Of a stretch of 17,917 nt of DNA, positions 1-6,489 are shown piece by piece. Source of the DNA: Syntrophaceae bacterium UBA2251 (GTDB taxonomy: Bacteria; Desulfobacterota; Syntrophia; Syntrophales; UBA2251). Position 1 is the first letter of the stretch. Every line of letters begins with the position of its first letter. The DNA lies in contig DDXV01000016.1 of assembly GCA_002347815.1 (NCBI GenBank), positions 90,368 through 108,284 on the forward strand, read 5' to 3'. Position numbers and translations under genes: made by a program. Below the pieces are notes generated by a model that searched no databases, was not told the DNA's origin, and worked only from the letters and a program-made list of their open reading frames with translations.

Positions 1-1253
1 ACGAAGTAGATGAAGCCTTCTTCGTCCATCCGGACGAGGTCCCCCGTATGGTGCCAGCCGCTCCGGAAGGTTGCGGCCGTCTTGTCCTCTTCCTTGTAGT
101 AGCCGCGCATGATGGCCGGGCCGCGGGCAACGAGCTCGCCCACCTCGCCCCGCGGAAGCTCGCGGTCGTCCGGACCGAAGACCTTCATCTCCAGCGGGAC
201 ATGTGAGCGGCCGATGGAATCCGGCCGCGCCTGGAAGTCCTCGTCCTGCAGGCAGGCGCCCAGGGGGCTCATCTCCGTCTGCCCGTAGTAGTTCATGAAC
301 CGGGTCGTCGGGAGCTTGGCGCGCCACCGCTCCAGAACGGCCGGCGGACACAGGGCGCCGAACATGATGCACAGTTTGAGCGACGAGAAGTCGAGCTGGT
401 CGAAGTTCGGAAAAAGCGGCAGATTGATGTACAGCGTAGGCGGCCAGACCCAGATCGTGACCTTGTCCTCCTGGGTGAACTTCAGGATTTCGAAGGGATC
501 CGGAACATATTCCAGCAGATTCTTGGCGCCAAGGGCCACGCAACCGATGAAGAGGTACATCGCCGCCACATGATAGAGGGGAATCCCGCCGATGATGACG
601 TCTCCCTTTCCGACACGCAAATCCGCCGAGGCGCTCAGGACGATGCTGAAGAAGTTGAGATGGGTGTTGACGACGCCCTTGGGCGCCGACTCGGTGCCGG
701 AGGTGTACAGCAGCAGCGCCGGATCGTCCGGATGGATGATCGCTTCCGGTTCCGTGGCGGGCAGATCCGTCTTCCAGAGGTCCTCGATGTTCATCCAGCC
801 TTCCGGAACGGCGTCGCCGGCCAGGTTGATGTAGCCGAAGGTCCGGACGGATTTCAGCTCGTCCTTGATGGCGAGCATGTTCGGGATGAGTTTGTCCTCC
901 ACGAAGAAAATCGCCGGTTCCGAGTGATTGACGATATACTTGACCTCCTCGTTCTTCAGCATGAAGTTCAGCGGGGTGATGACCGCCCCGATTTTCATGA
1001 GTCCCCACCAGAGAATGACGAACTGGTCGCAGTTGTGGGACAGGATCGCGCAGCGGTCCCCCTTCTTGACGCCCATTTTAGTCAGACCATGAGCACAGCG
1101 GTTTACAACTTCATTCAGTTCGGAGAACGTGTAGCTCCGGTCGCGGAAACGCAGGGCCTCCTCCTGCGGATAGCGGGCGGCCGAGCGAGCCAGAAAATCG
1201 CCCACGGCCACGCGACGCAACACGTTTTCCTCGTACGGTGTCAATCCCTTCAT
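1..1253 (-). CDS. AMP-dependent acyl-CoA ligase (partial, C-terminus outside window)
   Basis: Adenylate-forming ligase that would activate a carboxylic acid to its acyl-CoA with ATP and CoA. 417 complete codons can be read before the window edge, so the C-terminal subdomain is missing. Visible motifs: the phosphate-binding loop YTSGTESAPKG (about residues 183-193), YYGQTEMSP (322-330) and GWHHTGDL (399-406), in the usual order. The ATG at 1253 is preceded by GGGAGG at normal spacing. It is the last visible gene of the minus-strand catabolic cluster, but 207 bp and a terminator-like hairpin separate it from the dehydrogenase upstream, so it may have its own promoter. The substrate cannot be read from the sequence. 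A medium- or long-chain or aromatic acid is the family norm and would fit the cluster. Confidence 0.93.
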   Translation of the reverse strand, partial: MKGLTPYEENVLRRVAVGDFLARSAARYPQEEALRFRDRSYTFSELNEVVNRCAHGLTKMGVKKGDRCAILSHNCDQFVILWWGLMKIGAVITPLNFMLKNEEVKYIVNHSEPAIFFVEDKLIPNMLAIKDELKSVRTFGYINLAGDAVPEGWMNIEDLWKTDLPATEPEAIIHPDDPALLLYTSGTESAPKGVVNTHLNFFSIVLSASADLRVGKGDVIIGGIPLYHVAAMYLFIGCVALGAKNLLEYVPDPFEILKFTQEDKVTIWVWPPTLYINLPLFPNFDQLDFSSLKLCIMFGALCPPAVLERWRAKLPTTRFMNYYGQTEMSPLGACLQDEDFQARPDSIGRSHVPLEMKVFGPDDRELPRGEVGELVARGPAIMRGYYKEEDKTAATFRSGWHHTGDLVRMDEEGFIYF

Positions 1254-1354
1254 GATACTTCCTCCCTTTTGATGGTGTTGGACAGAGCGCCCCCTGCCGA
1301 ATGTCCTTTTTTGAATGCACACTCTCCGGGCCGCACAATCCATTGCCACACGAT

Positions 1355-1368
1355 AAACCTGCAGGTTT
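1355..1368. promoter_or_regulatory. 14-bp perfect palindrome upstream of the ligase gene
   Basis: AAACCTGCAGGTTT is a perfect inverted repeat about 100 bp upstream of the ligase start. It lies in the same leader as the terminator-like hairpin at 1416-1444. It could be an operator, but 14-bp palindromes can occur by chance and no promoter with good hexamers is visible beside it. Confidence 0.25.
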
Positions 1369-1415
1369 TCGAAAAGATGATGGTCCGCTAAAAAAAGCGA
1401 TAAACAGCAAAGAAG

Positions 1416-1444
1416 CGGAGACGGTCCCCCCGGAACCGTCTCCG
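1416..1444 (-). terminator. Probable intrinsic terminator after the acyl-CoA dehydrogenase gene
   Basis: A perfect 10-bp stem (CGGAGACGGT / ACCGTCTCCG, 9-nt loop) begins 16 nt past the stop codon of the 1461-2621 gene. On the minus strand it is followed by the T-rich stretch CTTCTTTGCTGTTT and, further on, seven T. The tract directly after the stem is interrupted, so termination may be partial, letting some transcription reach the ligase gene. Confidence 0.55.
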
Positions 1445-1460
1445 GTGAAATGGGACGAGT

Positions 1461-2621
1461 TTAGGCTGCCTTGAACTTGTCCAGGCAGTCCTTCGCGATC
1501 GCCGCGCGCTGAAGCTCGGAAGTTCCGTAGGCGATCACGGCAAAACGGGCATCCCGGTACAGACGCTCCACCTGGGCGCCTCGCAGATAGCCGTGTCCGC
1601 CGTGCACCTGCATGGCCAGATCGGCAATGGCGTTGACCGCCTCGCTCGCGAAGAGCTTGGCGCAGGACGTCAGGACGGCGCTCTCCGCCTCCTTCTGTTC
1701 CATGCTCCACGCGGCCCGCAGGGTCAGCAGACGGCTCAGGTCGTTGTTCGTGAACATGACGGCGAGTTTCGCCCCCACGCCCTCGAACAGACCGATGGGC
1801 TTGCCGAACGCCTGCCGGCTCTTGCCCAGGGCGGTCGAGACCTCCAGGCAAGCCTGGCCGATGCCCAGCGACAGGTTGGCGATGGACAATTTGATATATT
1901 CCAGGACGGTCTGGAGCTGGGCGTGACCTTTACCGGCCTCGCCTCCCAGGACGGCGGCGGCGGCCACCTCGCAGCCGGAGAGGGCGACTTCCGCCGTCAG
2001 GCTGCCCCGGAGCCCCATGGTTTCGATCGGCTTGCCGACGGTCAATCCGGATGCGTTTTTCTCCACGATGAAGAAGGTCAGCCCTTTTTCCAGCCCGGCT
2101 TCCTTGTCCGTCCAGGCGAGGACGAGAAAGGCATCGGCCAGGGGGGCGTTCGTGACGAGGTCTTTCACCCCGGTCAGAACCCAGCCGTCGCCTTTCTTTG
2201 CGGCGGATGCGGAGATGCCTCCAAGATCCGAGCCGGCCTGGGCCTCGGTATAGCCCATGGCGCCGATCGCCTGCGCCTTGACGAGCGCGTCGATGTATTT
2301 GTCTTTCTGGGCTGCCGTTCCAAAGAGTTTCACCGGGATGCCAAAGGAAACGATGGACGACATGGCCGCCAGGAACGTCGAAGGGCAGGCCTGGGCCAGG
2401 GCTTCACCGGCCACGGTCGCGCCGACGATGTCCTCGCCCAGGGCGAGACCAAAGTAATTGGCTTGGGCGAGTTTCTGGAAGTTGGCCTTCATCAGATCGG
2501 CCGCCTTGTCCTTCGGGCTCTCGTCGAAGAGCGCTGCCGTTGGCGCAATGGCCTCCTGGCAGAATTTCCCGATCTCTTTCTTTATCGTCTTCTGTTCCGC
2601 CGTGAGTTCATAGTTCATCAT
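1461..2621 (-). CDS. Acyl-CoA dehydrogenase-family protein without a canonical catalytic glutamate
   Basis: Full-length acyl-CoA dehydrogenase fold (386 aa, normal for the family). Family signature 1 is present (GYTEAQAGSD, about 123-132), as are the FAD-contact segment SRQAFGKPI (268-276) and QVHGGHGY (338-345). In the closing motif, where MCAD-type enzymes read YEGTS, this protein reads AYGTS: Tyr365 replaces the catalytic Glu. At the alternative helix-G base position used by isovaleryl-/long-chain enzymes, a gap-free alignment through SRQAFG puts Ile243. It may therefore be a non-catalytic or specialised partner of the dehydrogenase encoded 18 bp upstream, as in alpha2beta2 acyl-CoA dehydrogenases of steroid degradation, or use another base. 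Start: tandem ATGs at 2621 and 2618, with an AAAGGA ribosome site somewhat far upstream; either is possible. Confidence 0.93.
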   Translation of the reverse strand: MMNYELTAEQKTIKKEIGKFCQEAIAPTAALFDESPKDKAADLMKANFQKLAQANYFGLALGEDIVGATVAGEALAQACPSTFLAAMSSIVSFGIPVKLFGTAAQKDKYIDALVKAQAIGAMGYTEAQAGSDLGGISASAAKKGDGWVLTGVKDLVTNAPLADAFLVLAWTDKEAGLEKGLTFFIVEKNASGLTVGKPIETMGLRGSLTAEVALSGCEVAAAAVLGGEAGKGHAQLQTVLEYIKLSIANLSLGIGQACLEVSTALGKSRQAFGKPIGLFEGVGAKLAVMFTNNDLSRLLTLRAAWSMEQKEAESAVLTSCAKLFASEAVNAIADLAMQVHGGHGYLRGAQVERLYRDARFAVIAYGTSELQRAAIAKDCLDKFKAA

Positions 2622-2639
2622 AGCCGTTCATTCCTTTCC

Positions 2640-3788
2640 TTACATCATCAAGACTCTGGCGACGATCATTCTCATGATGTCGGACGTGCCGCCGCCCAAC
2701 TGGCCGAGCTTTGCATCCCTCAGGCCACGCTCCACGGGATATTCGTGAATATAGCCGTATCCTCCGAACAGGTCGACGGCGGCGGAGCACATGTCGAAGC
2801 CCCGGTCGCCCACGTACATCTTGTTCACGGCGGCCAGAAGCGGATTGAGGGCCACGCCGTTGTCCTTGGAAGCGGCCACGCGGTAAACAGCCAATTTGGA
2901 TGCCTCGAGGACGACTTTCATGTCGGCCATCCGGTTCTGGATGGACTGGAAATCGCGGATCGGCCGTTTGAAGGCGAAACGTTCGTTGGCATAGCGGGAG
3001 CAGTTTTCGATCATGTACATCATGCCGCCGATGAAAGGGGACAGCAGCGTGCTGCGGTCCCATTCCACGCCGGCAAGCGCGATGTTCCAGCCGTTGCCCT
3101 CGCCGCCGAGACAGTTTTCCACGGGAACTTCGCAATCCTCGAGATAGACTTCCGACGTCGTGGAGCACTTGCAGCCCATCTTGTGCATGGGGTTTCCCGT
3201 CGAGATGCCGGGGTAGTCCCGTTCCACGATGAAGGCCGTGATGCCCTTGTGCTTTTTCGCCTTGTCGAGGGTGGCGAAGATCACGAAGACGTTGGCCGCG
3301 GGCGCGTTCGTGATGAAGGTCTTCGAACCGTTCAGGATGTACTTGTCACCCTTCTTGACCGCCGTGGTCGCCAGGGCGCCGGCATCGGACCCACAGCCCG
3401 GTTCGGTCAGGCCCATGCAGCCGATCCATTCGGCGCTGGCGAGCTTGGGAAGGTATTTGAGCTTCTGTTCATGCGTGCCGTGCTGCATGATATCGGTGCC
3501 GCACAGGTAGGTATGCGCCCCCCAGGCCAGGGTATGACCGCCGTCCACGCCGGCATGTCCCATGGCTTCGCCCGCGAGGCAGCAGGTCACGAAGTCCGCA
3601 CCCGATCCACCGTACTCCTCGGGAAAGGGGAGGCCCAAGAGGCCCATGTCGGCCATCTTCTTGAAGATCTCCATCTTGAATTCTCCGTGGAGATCGGCTT
3701 CTTCACCGAGCGGGGCAATCTCTTCCTTGGCAAAGCGGTAAACGGTGTCCCTGAACATGCGCTGTTCATCGCTAAACGTAAAATCCAT
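2640..3788 (-). CDS. Acyl-CoA dehydrogenase, helix-G base type with Asp in place of Glu
   Basis: FAD-dependent alpha,beta-dehydrogenation of an acyl-CoA is the expected reaction, with electrons normally passed to ETF. The protein has 382 aa. Signature 1 reads GLTEPGCGSD (126-135), the FAD region FAFKRPIRDFQ (271-281) has Lys where Gly is usual, and FGGYGY occurs at 341-346. The C-terminal motif reads GGGTSDIMR, so Gly366 sits where MCAD has its catalytic Glu. This is usual for isovaleryl-/long-chain types, which carry the base in helix G instead. Here that helix reads VEWDRSTLL (241-249), placing Asp244 at the base position. The start has AGGAGA six nt upstream. It lies between the BKACE gene (78-bp gap with a large hairpin) and the second dehydrogenase (18-bp gap). 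The substrate is unknown. Confidence 0.95.
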   Translation of the reverse strand: MDFTFSDEQRMFRDTVYRFAKEEIAPLGEEADLHGEFKMEIFKKMADMGLLGLPFPEEYGGSGADFVTCCLAGEAMGHAGVDGGHTLAWGAHTYLCGTDIMQHGTHEQKLKYLPKLASAEWIGCMGLTEPGCGSDAGALATTAVKKGDKYILNGSKTFITNAPAANVFVIFATLDKAKKHKGITAFIVERDYPGISTGNPMHKMGCKCSTTSEVYLEDCEVPVENCLGGEGNGWNIALAGVEWDRSTLLSPFIGGMMYMIENCSRYANERFAFKRPIRDFQSIQNRMADMKVVLEASKLAVYRVAASKDNGVALNPLLAAVNKMYVGDRGFDMCSAAVDLFGGYGYIHEYPVERGLRDAKLGQLGGGTSDIMRMIVARVLMM

Positions 3789-3821
3789 AATCTTCTCCTG
3801 AGCGTTCTGGGTTTTTGAGGG

Positions 3822-3857
3822 AATTCCCCTCTCCCGCCGGGGCGGGAGAGGGGAATT
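3822..3857. repeat. 36-bp perfect intercistronic palindrome (REP-like)
   Basis: The half-site AATTCCCCTCTCCCGCC is followed by GG and its exact complement, giving a very stable hairpin on either strand. It lies between the BKACE stop codon and the downstream dehydrogenase start. No T-run follows on the minus strand (it continues CCTCAAAAACCC), so it is not a classical terminator. Similar CCCTCTCCC/GGGAGAGGG palindromes are scattered in many proteobacterial genomes. A dispersed REP-type element or an mRNA-stabilising intercistronic structure is the best guess. Confidence 0.7.
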
Positions 3858-3866
3858 GTCGAAGGG

Positions 3867-4736
3867 TTACTTCTTTCGGATGCCCATCAGCTTGCGGGCC
3901 TCCTTGGGGGTCGCGACCGGCCGGTTGAGGCTCTCGCAGACCCGCACGGCCCATTCCACCTGTTCGTAGCTGCCTTTGGCCAACTCGCCGTTGGGCATGC
4001 GGGTGTTGTCCTCGAGCCCCACACGCATGTTTCCGCCCGTCAGGCAGGACATCACGTTCGCCGGGAACTGCTCGATCCCCACGCCGCAGGTGGTGAAGTT
4101 CGCGCCTTCCGGGATGGCCGCCTTCATGGAGAGGAAGGTTCCCGGACGGAAATGCTGGCCGCCCGTGACGCCCCACACGAAGTTGAAGTTCATCGGCTCG
4201 GTGAAGATTTGCTGCTTGGCGATGAGCAGGGTGTTGTCGATGCCGCTGAAGTCGTAGCACTCGATCTCCGGTTTGACCTTGTTCGACTCCATGGCCTTGG
4301 CGAAATCCTGGAGCATGGTGAAGGTGTTCTCGAAAACGTAGTCGAAAAAGATCTGGCCCGTGCCGCGGTCCACGACGCTGAAGTTCATCGTGTTCGTGTT
4401 GAGAGACGCCATCTCCGGCTTGACGGCGACGATCTGGTCGATGCGCTGTGCCGCCGTCTTGAAAACGCCGACCGCCGAACTCAGGCAAACGAGAAGTTCG
4501 GGCGATTTCTGCTTGATGGCGTCATACACGTCCTGGATACGGTCGATCTCGTGGGTGGGCTGACCATCGTCCGTTCGGGCATGCACATGGACCATGGCGG
4601 CACCGGCCTTGAAGCATTTGTGCGCTTCGTCGGCAAATTCCTCGATGGTGTAGGGAACCGAGGGGTTATTGTTCTTGTACGTGGCAGCCCCCGCCAGTGC
4701 TGCACAGATGACAACGGGACGTTCTTCTTTAGCCAT
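3867..4736 (-). CDS. Beta-keto acid cleavage enzyme (BKACE, DUF849 family)
   Basis: Members of this Zn-dependent TIM-barrel family condense a beta-keto acid with acetyl-CoA and release acetoacetate plus a new acyl-CoA. The founding member is 3-keto-5-aminohexanoate cleavage enzyme. The 289-aa length is typical. Visible: the metal-binding HVHAR motif (His50, His52) and the conserved RVGLEDN block (238-244) with Glu242 as third ligand. The SLNTNTMNF segment (111-119) sits where most relatives have SL-x-GS-x-NF, so the pocket may differ. The ATG has AGGAGG seven nt upstream. Its place between DUF35/thiolase genes and acyl-CoA dehydrogenases suggests it removes an acetyl unit from a keto-acid intermediate of the same pathway. 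The actual substrate cannot be deduced. Confidence 0.9.
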   Translation of the reverse strand: MAKEERPVVICAALAGAATYKNNNPSVPYTIEEFADEAHKCFKAGAAMVHVHARTDDGQPTHEIDRIQDVYDAIKQKSPELLVCLSSAVGVFKTAAQRIDQIVAVKPEMASLNTNTMNFSVVDRGTGQIFFDYVFENTFTMLQDFAKAMESNKVKPEIECYDFSGIDNTLLIAKQQIFTEPMNFNFVWGVTGGQHFRPGTFLSMKAAIPEGANFTTCGVGIEQFPANVMSCLTGGNMRVGLEDNTRMPNGELAKGSYEQVEWAVRVCESLNRPVATPKEARKLMGIRKK

Positions 4737-4776
4737 ACAACCAACCTCCTTAATTTAGAATGGGTATAATTTTTGG

Positions 4777-4814
4777 GCGGGGCGGCGGCGACCCCTGGTC
4801 GACGTCCGCCCCGC
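4777..4814. repeat. GC-rich intercistronic hairpin
   Basis: Arms GCGGGGCGG (4777-4785) and CCGCCCCGC (4806-4814) pair perfectly, and a smaller CGACC/GGTCG hairpin can form inside. It fills the 85-bp gap between the DUF35 and BKACE genes. On the minus strand it is followed by CCCAAAAATTATACCC, with no T-tract, so attenuation or mRNA stabilisation is more likely than simple termination. Confidence 0.4.
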
Positions 4815-4821
4815 GGGTTCT

Positions 4822-5295
4822 TTACAACGGTTCGAAGTGATCCAGGTCCAGCAGGGTGTTCGTGGTCTTGGCGGCGAACACAGCCTTGAGCTTCATGCCG
4901 ATCCGGACATCCTTGAAGTCCACACCCTCGACGATGTGGGTGAGCGGCGTGTCCGCGCCCTTCAATTTGATCTGTCCCAGGATGTAGGGGACCTTCTTGG
5001 GCAGGTGCTTTCCCAGATAGCGAACGATCGTGTAATTGACGAGCACGCCCTCGTTGCCGAGCTCGACCCAGTTCTCGTCGATCTTGGTCTGGCAGAAGTG
5101 GCAGTATTCCCGGGGGGGGATGAAGGTCTTCTTGCATTTGGGGCATTTGAGCCCCAGGATCTTCTTCTTGTCCCTGAGCGCGATGATGAATTTCGAGCCC
5201 AGTCTCCCCACAAAATACTGGTTGGGCAGGGCCATCTTGCCTTCAAAGACGAAACAGTTCGTCGTATCTTCCTTTTTGCAGGTCATTGTGGTCAT
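4822..5295 (-). CDS. Zn-ribbon / OB-fold protein (DUF35 family)
   Basis: Small partner protein (157 aa) of thiolase-fold enzymes. It carries a four-Cys rubredoxin-like zinc ribbon (Cys51, Cys54, Cys65, Cys68 in CPKC...CHFC), followed by an OB-fold segment starting near NEGVLVNYTIV (81-91). Proteins of this family do not act alone. Characterised cases include ChsH2 with the Ltp2 aldolase, BbsA with the BbsB thiolase, and the archaeal thiolase/HMG-CoA synthase complex, in which the DUF35 protein bridges or supports the thiolase subunits and can help bind CoA. Two thiolase-like genes lie just upstream, so partnership is likely. The N-terminal 40 residues before the ribbon probably form the usual helical docking segment. 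Ribosome site AGGAG lies seven nt before the ATG. The gap to the upstream gene is 14 bp. Confidence 0.9.
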   Translation of the reverse strand: MTTMTCKKEDTTNCFVFEGKMALPNQYFVGRLGSKFIIALRDKKKILGLKCPKCKKTFIPPREYCHFCQTKIDENWVELGNEGVLVNYTIVRYLGKHLPKKVPYILGQIKLKGADTPLTHIVEGVDFKDVRIGMKLKAVFAAKTTNTLLDLDHFEPL

Positions 5296-5309
5296 GACGT
5301 TTCTCCTCT

Positions 5310-6479
5310 CTATTTATCCAGTTCGAAGTAGAGCAGATCCGTGAAGGTGCCCTTCGTCTCCTTCGCCCAGACCGGACGCACCCGGGCTCCGATCTTCATC
5401 TTGGGCAGGTCTTCCCGCTTGATGTCGAAGCAGAACGCCTCCTGGGCGCTTGCGTTATCGAGCAGAATCCAGCACATCGCGTAGGGGGTTTTCCGGACCG
5501 CGCCGGTCAGGGGATCGGGACTGGCGAAGTAGACGACGTCGGCGGCCGTAATCGTGCCCTTCGGTCCGAGTTCAACGAACTCGTTGCAGCGCACGCGACA
5601 GAAGGCGCAGATCTCGCGCGGCGTGATCTGTGTCCGGCCGCATTTGGGACACACGTTGGCGAGGAACTTCTTTTCCTTCAGTCCCTTGAACCACATGCCG
5701 TAGGCCGTGCCGGTCGCAAAGCGGCAGTTGATGGAGTTGGTGACCTTGATGGTGATCAGCTCTTCCGCCTCGCTCGCCTGGGCGTTTGGATCGACGAACT
5801 TGTTGAAGAAGCGCGACGTCGCCCCGGCGGCCATCATGTCGCCGTCGAGCTTGACCTGCCCCGAGGTGAAGGCCGACTCGCCGGAGATCGTCCCCAGCAT
5901 CATGCCGACATAGATCTCCGCCGGCATCGTCATCTTGACCGTCAGGTCCTTGGCGAGCCCTTCCTTCACGGCGCATTTGCCGTCCTTGATGACGATCGTC
6001 CATTTCCCGCCGTCAGGGCCGGCCAGGTCATAGCCGACCTTCATGTCGACGCCCGCCGCCTTGTCGGGGCGGAAACGCTCCGTGATCGTCGAGATGATGT
6101 CTTTCGCGACGACGGAGGACTTCTTTTCGGGAACCGTGTACTGAACGAAGATCTTGGGCAGAAGCGTCATGAGCAGCTTGACGTCCCCGACGACCCGGAG
6201 CTTCCCGGTGGTCAGGGCATCCATGGCCTGGATCTTGCCCAGCGTCGTGCCGATGAAGGTCTCCGCGTCGGCGGCACGAATCGTCGTCGCGCAGCCCTTC
6301 AGGTCCCCCTTGACCTCTTCCACCTTGATGGTCCCGTGCTTGATGGTGACCTTCCACTTTCCCTCGCCCTTGCACTCATATCCAATGGCGATGTCTTCTT
6401 CTTTCGCCTCTTCGGGCTTGAAGCGCTTCGGCATCGTATTGAAGATATCCGCTACGGTCGTTCCATAAAATTCAGCCAT
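5310..6479 (-). CDS. SCP2-SCP2-DUF35 fusion protein (lipid-binding plus Zn-ribbon/OB-fold)
   Basis: 389-aa fusion of three modules. Two tandem SCP2 (sterol carrier) domains lie at about residues 8-112 and 126-230. Each shows the family pattern: a W-x-[VI]-x-I-[KH]-[HD]-G strand (KWKVTIKHG, KWTIVIKDG), then an amphipathic helix, then a T/S-G-x-[LV]-[RK]-[VL]-x-GD turn (TGKLRVVGD, SGQVKLDGD). A DUF35 module follows, with zinc-ribbon cysteines 277, 280, 291 and 294 and an OB-fold to about residue 385. SCP2 domains bind fatty acyl-CoA or sterol-like ligands, and DUF35 modules dock on thiolase-fold enzymes. The protein may therefore present a hydrophobic CoA ester to the neighbouring thiolase-like proteins (inference). 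Start: the ATG at 6479 has GGAGG six nt upstream. A TTG two codons earlier would leave no room for that site and is rejected. Confidence 0.9.
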   Translation of the reverse strand: MAEFYGTTVADIFNTMPKRFKPEEAKEEDIAIGYECKGEGKWKVTIKHGTIKVEEVKGDLKGCATTIRAADAETFIGTTLGKIQAMDALTTGKLRVVGDVKLLMTLLPKIFVQYTVPEKKSSVVAKDIISTITERFRPDKAAGVDMKVGYDLAGPDGGKWTIVIKDGKCAVKEGLAKDLTVKMTMPAEIYVGMMLGTISGESAFTSGQVKLDGDMMAAGATSRFFNKFVDPNAQASEAEELITIKVTNSINCRFATGTAYGMWFKGLKEKKFLANVCPKCGRTQITPREICAFCRVRCNEFVELGPKGTITAADVVYFASPDPLTGAVRKTPYAMCWILLDNASAQEAFCFDIKREDLPKMKIGARVRPVWAKETKGTFTDLLYFELDK

Positions 6480-6489
6480 GATCAACCTC

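Noticed and set aside
1593..3818. 741-codon open frame on the + strand
   Set aside because: Antisense to two clear acyl-CoA dehydrogenase genes. It is rich in His, Gly and Arg, has no ribosome site and no recognisable domain. Long antisense frames are expected in GC-rich DNA.
6480..6485. TTG start two codons before the ATG of the SCP2-DUF35 fusion
   Set aside because: GGAGG would then touch the start codon; the ATG at 6479 has proper spacing.
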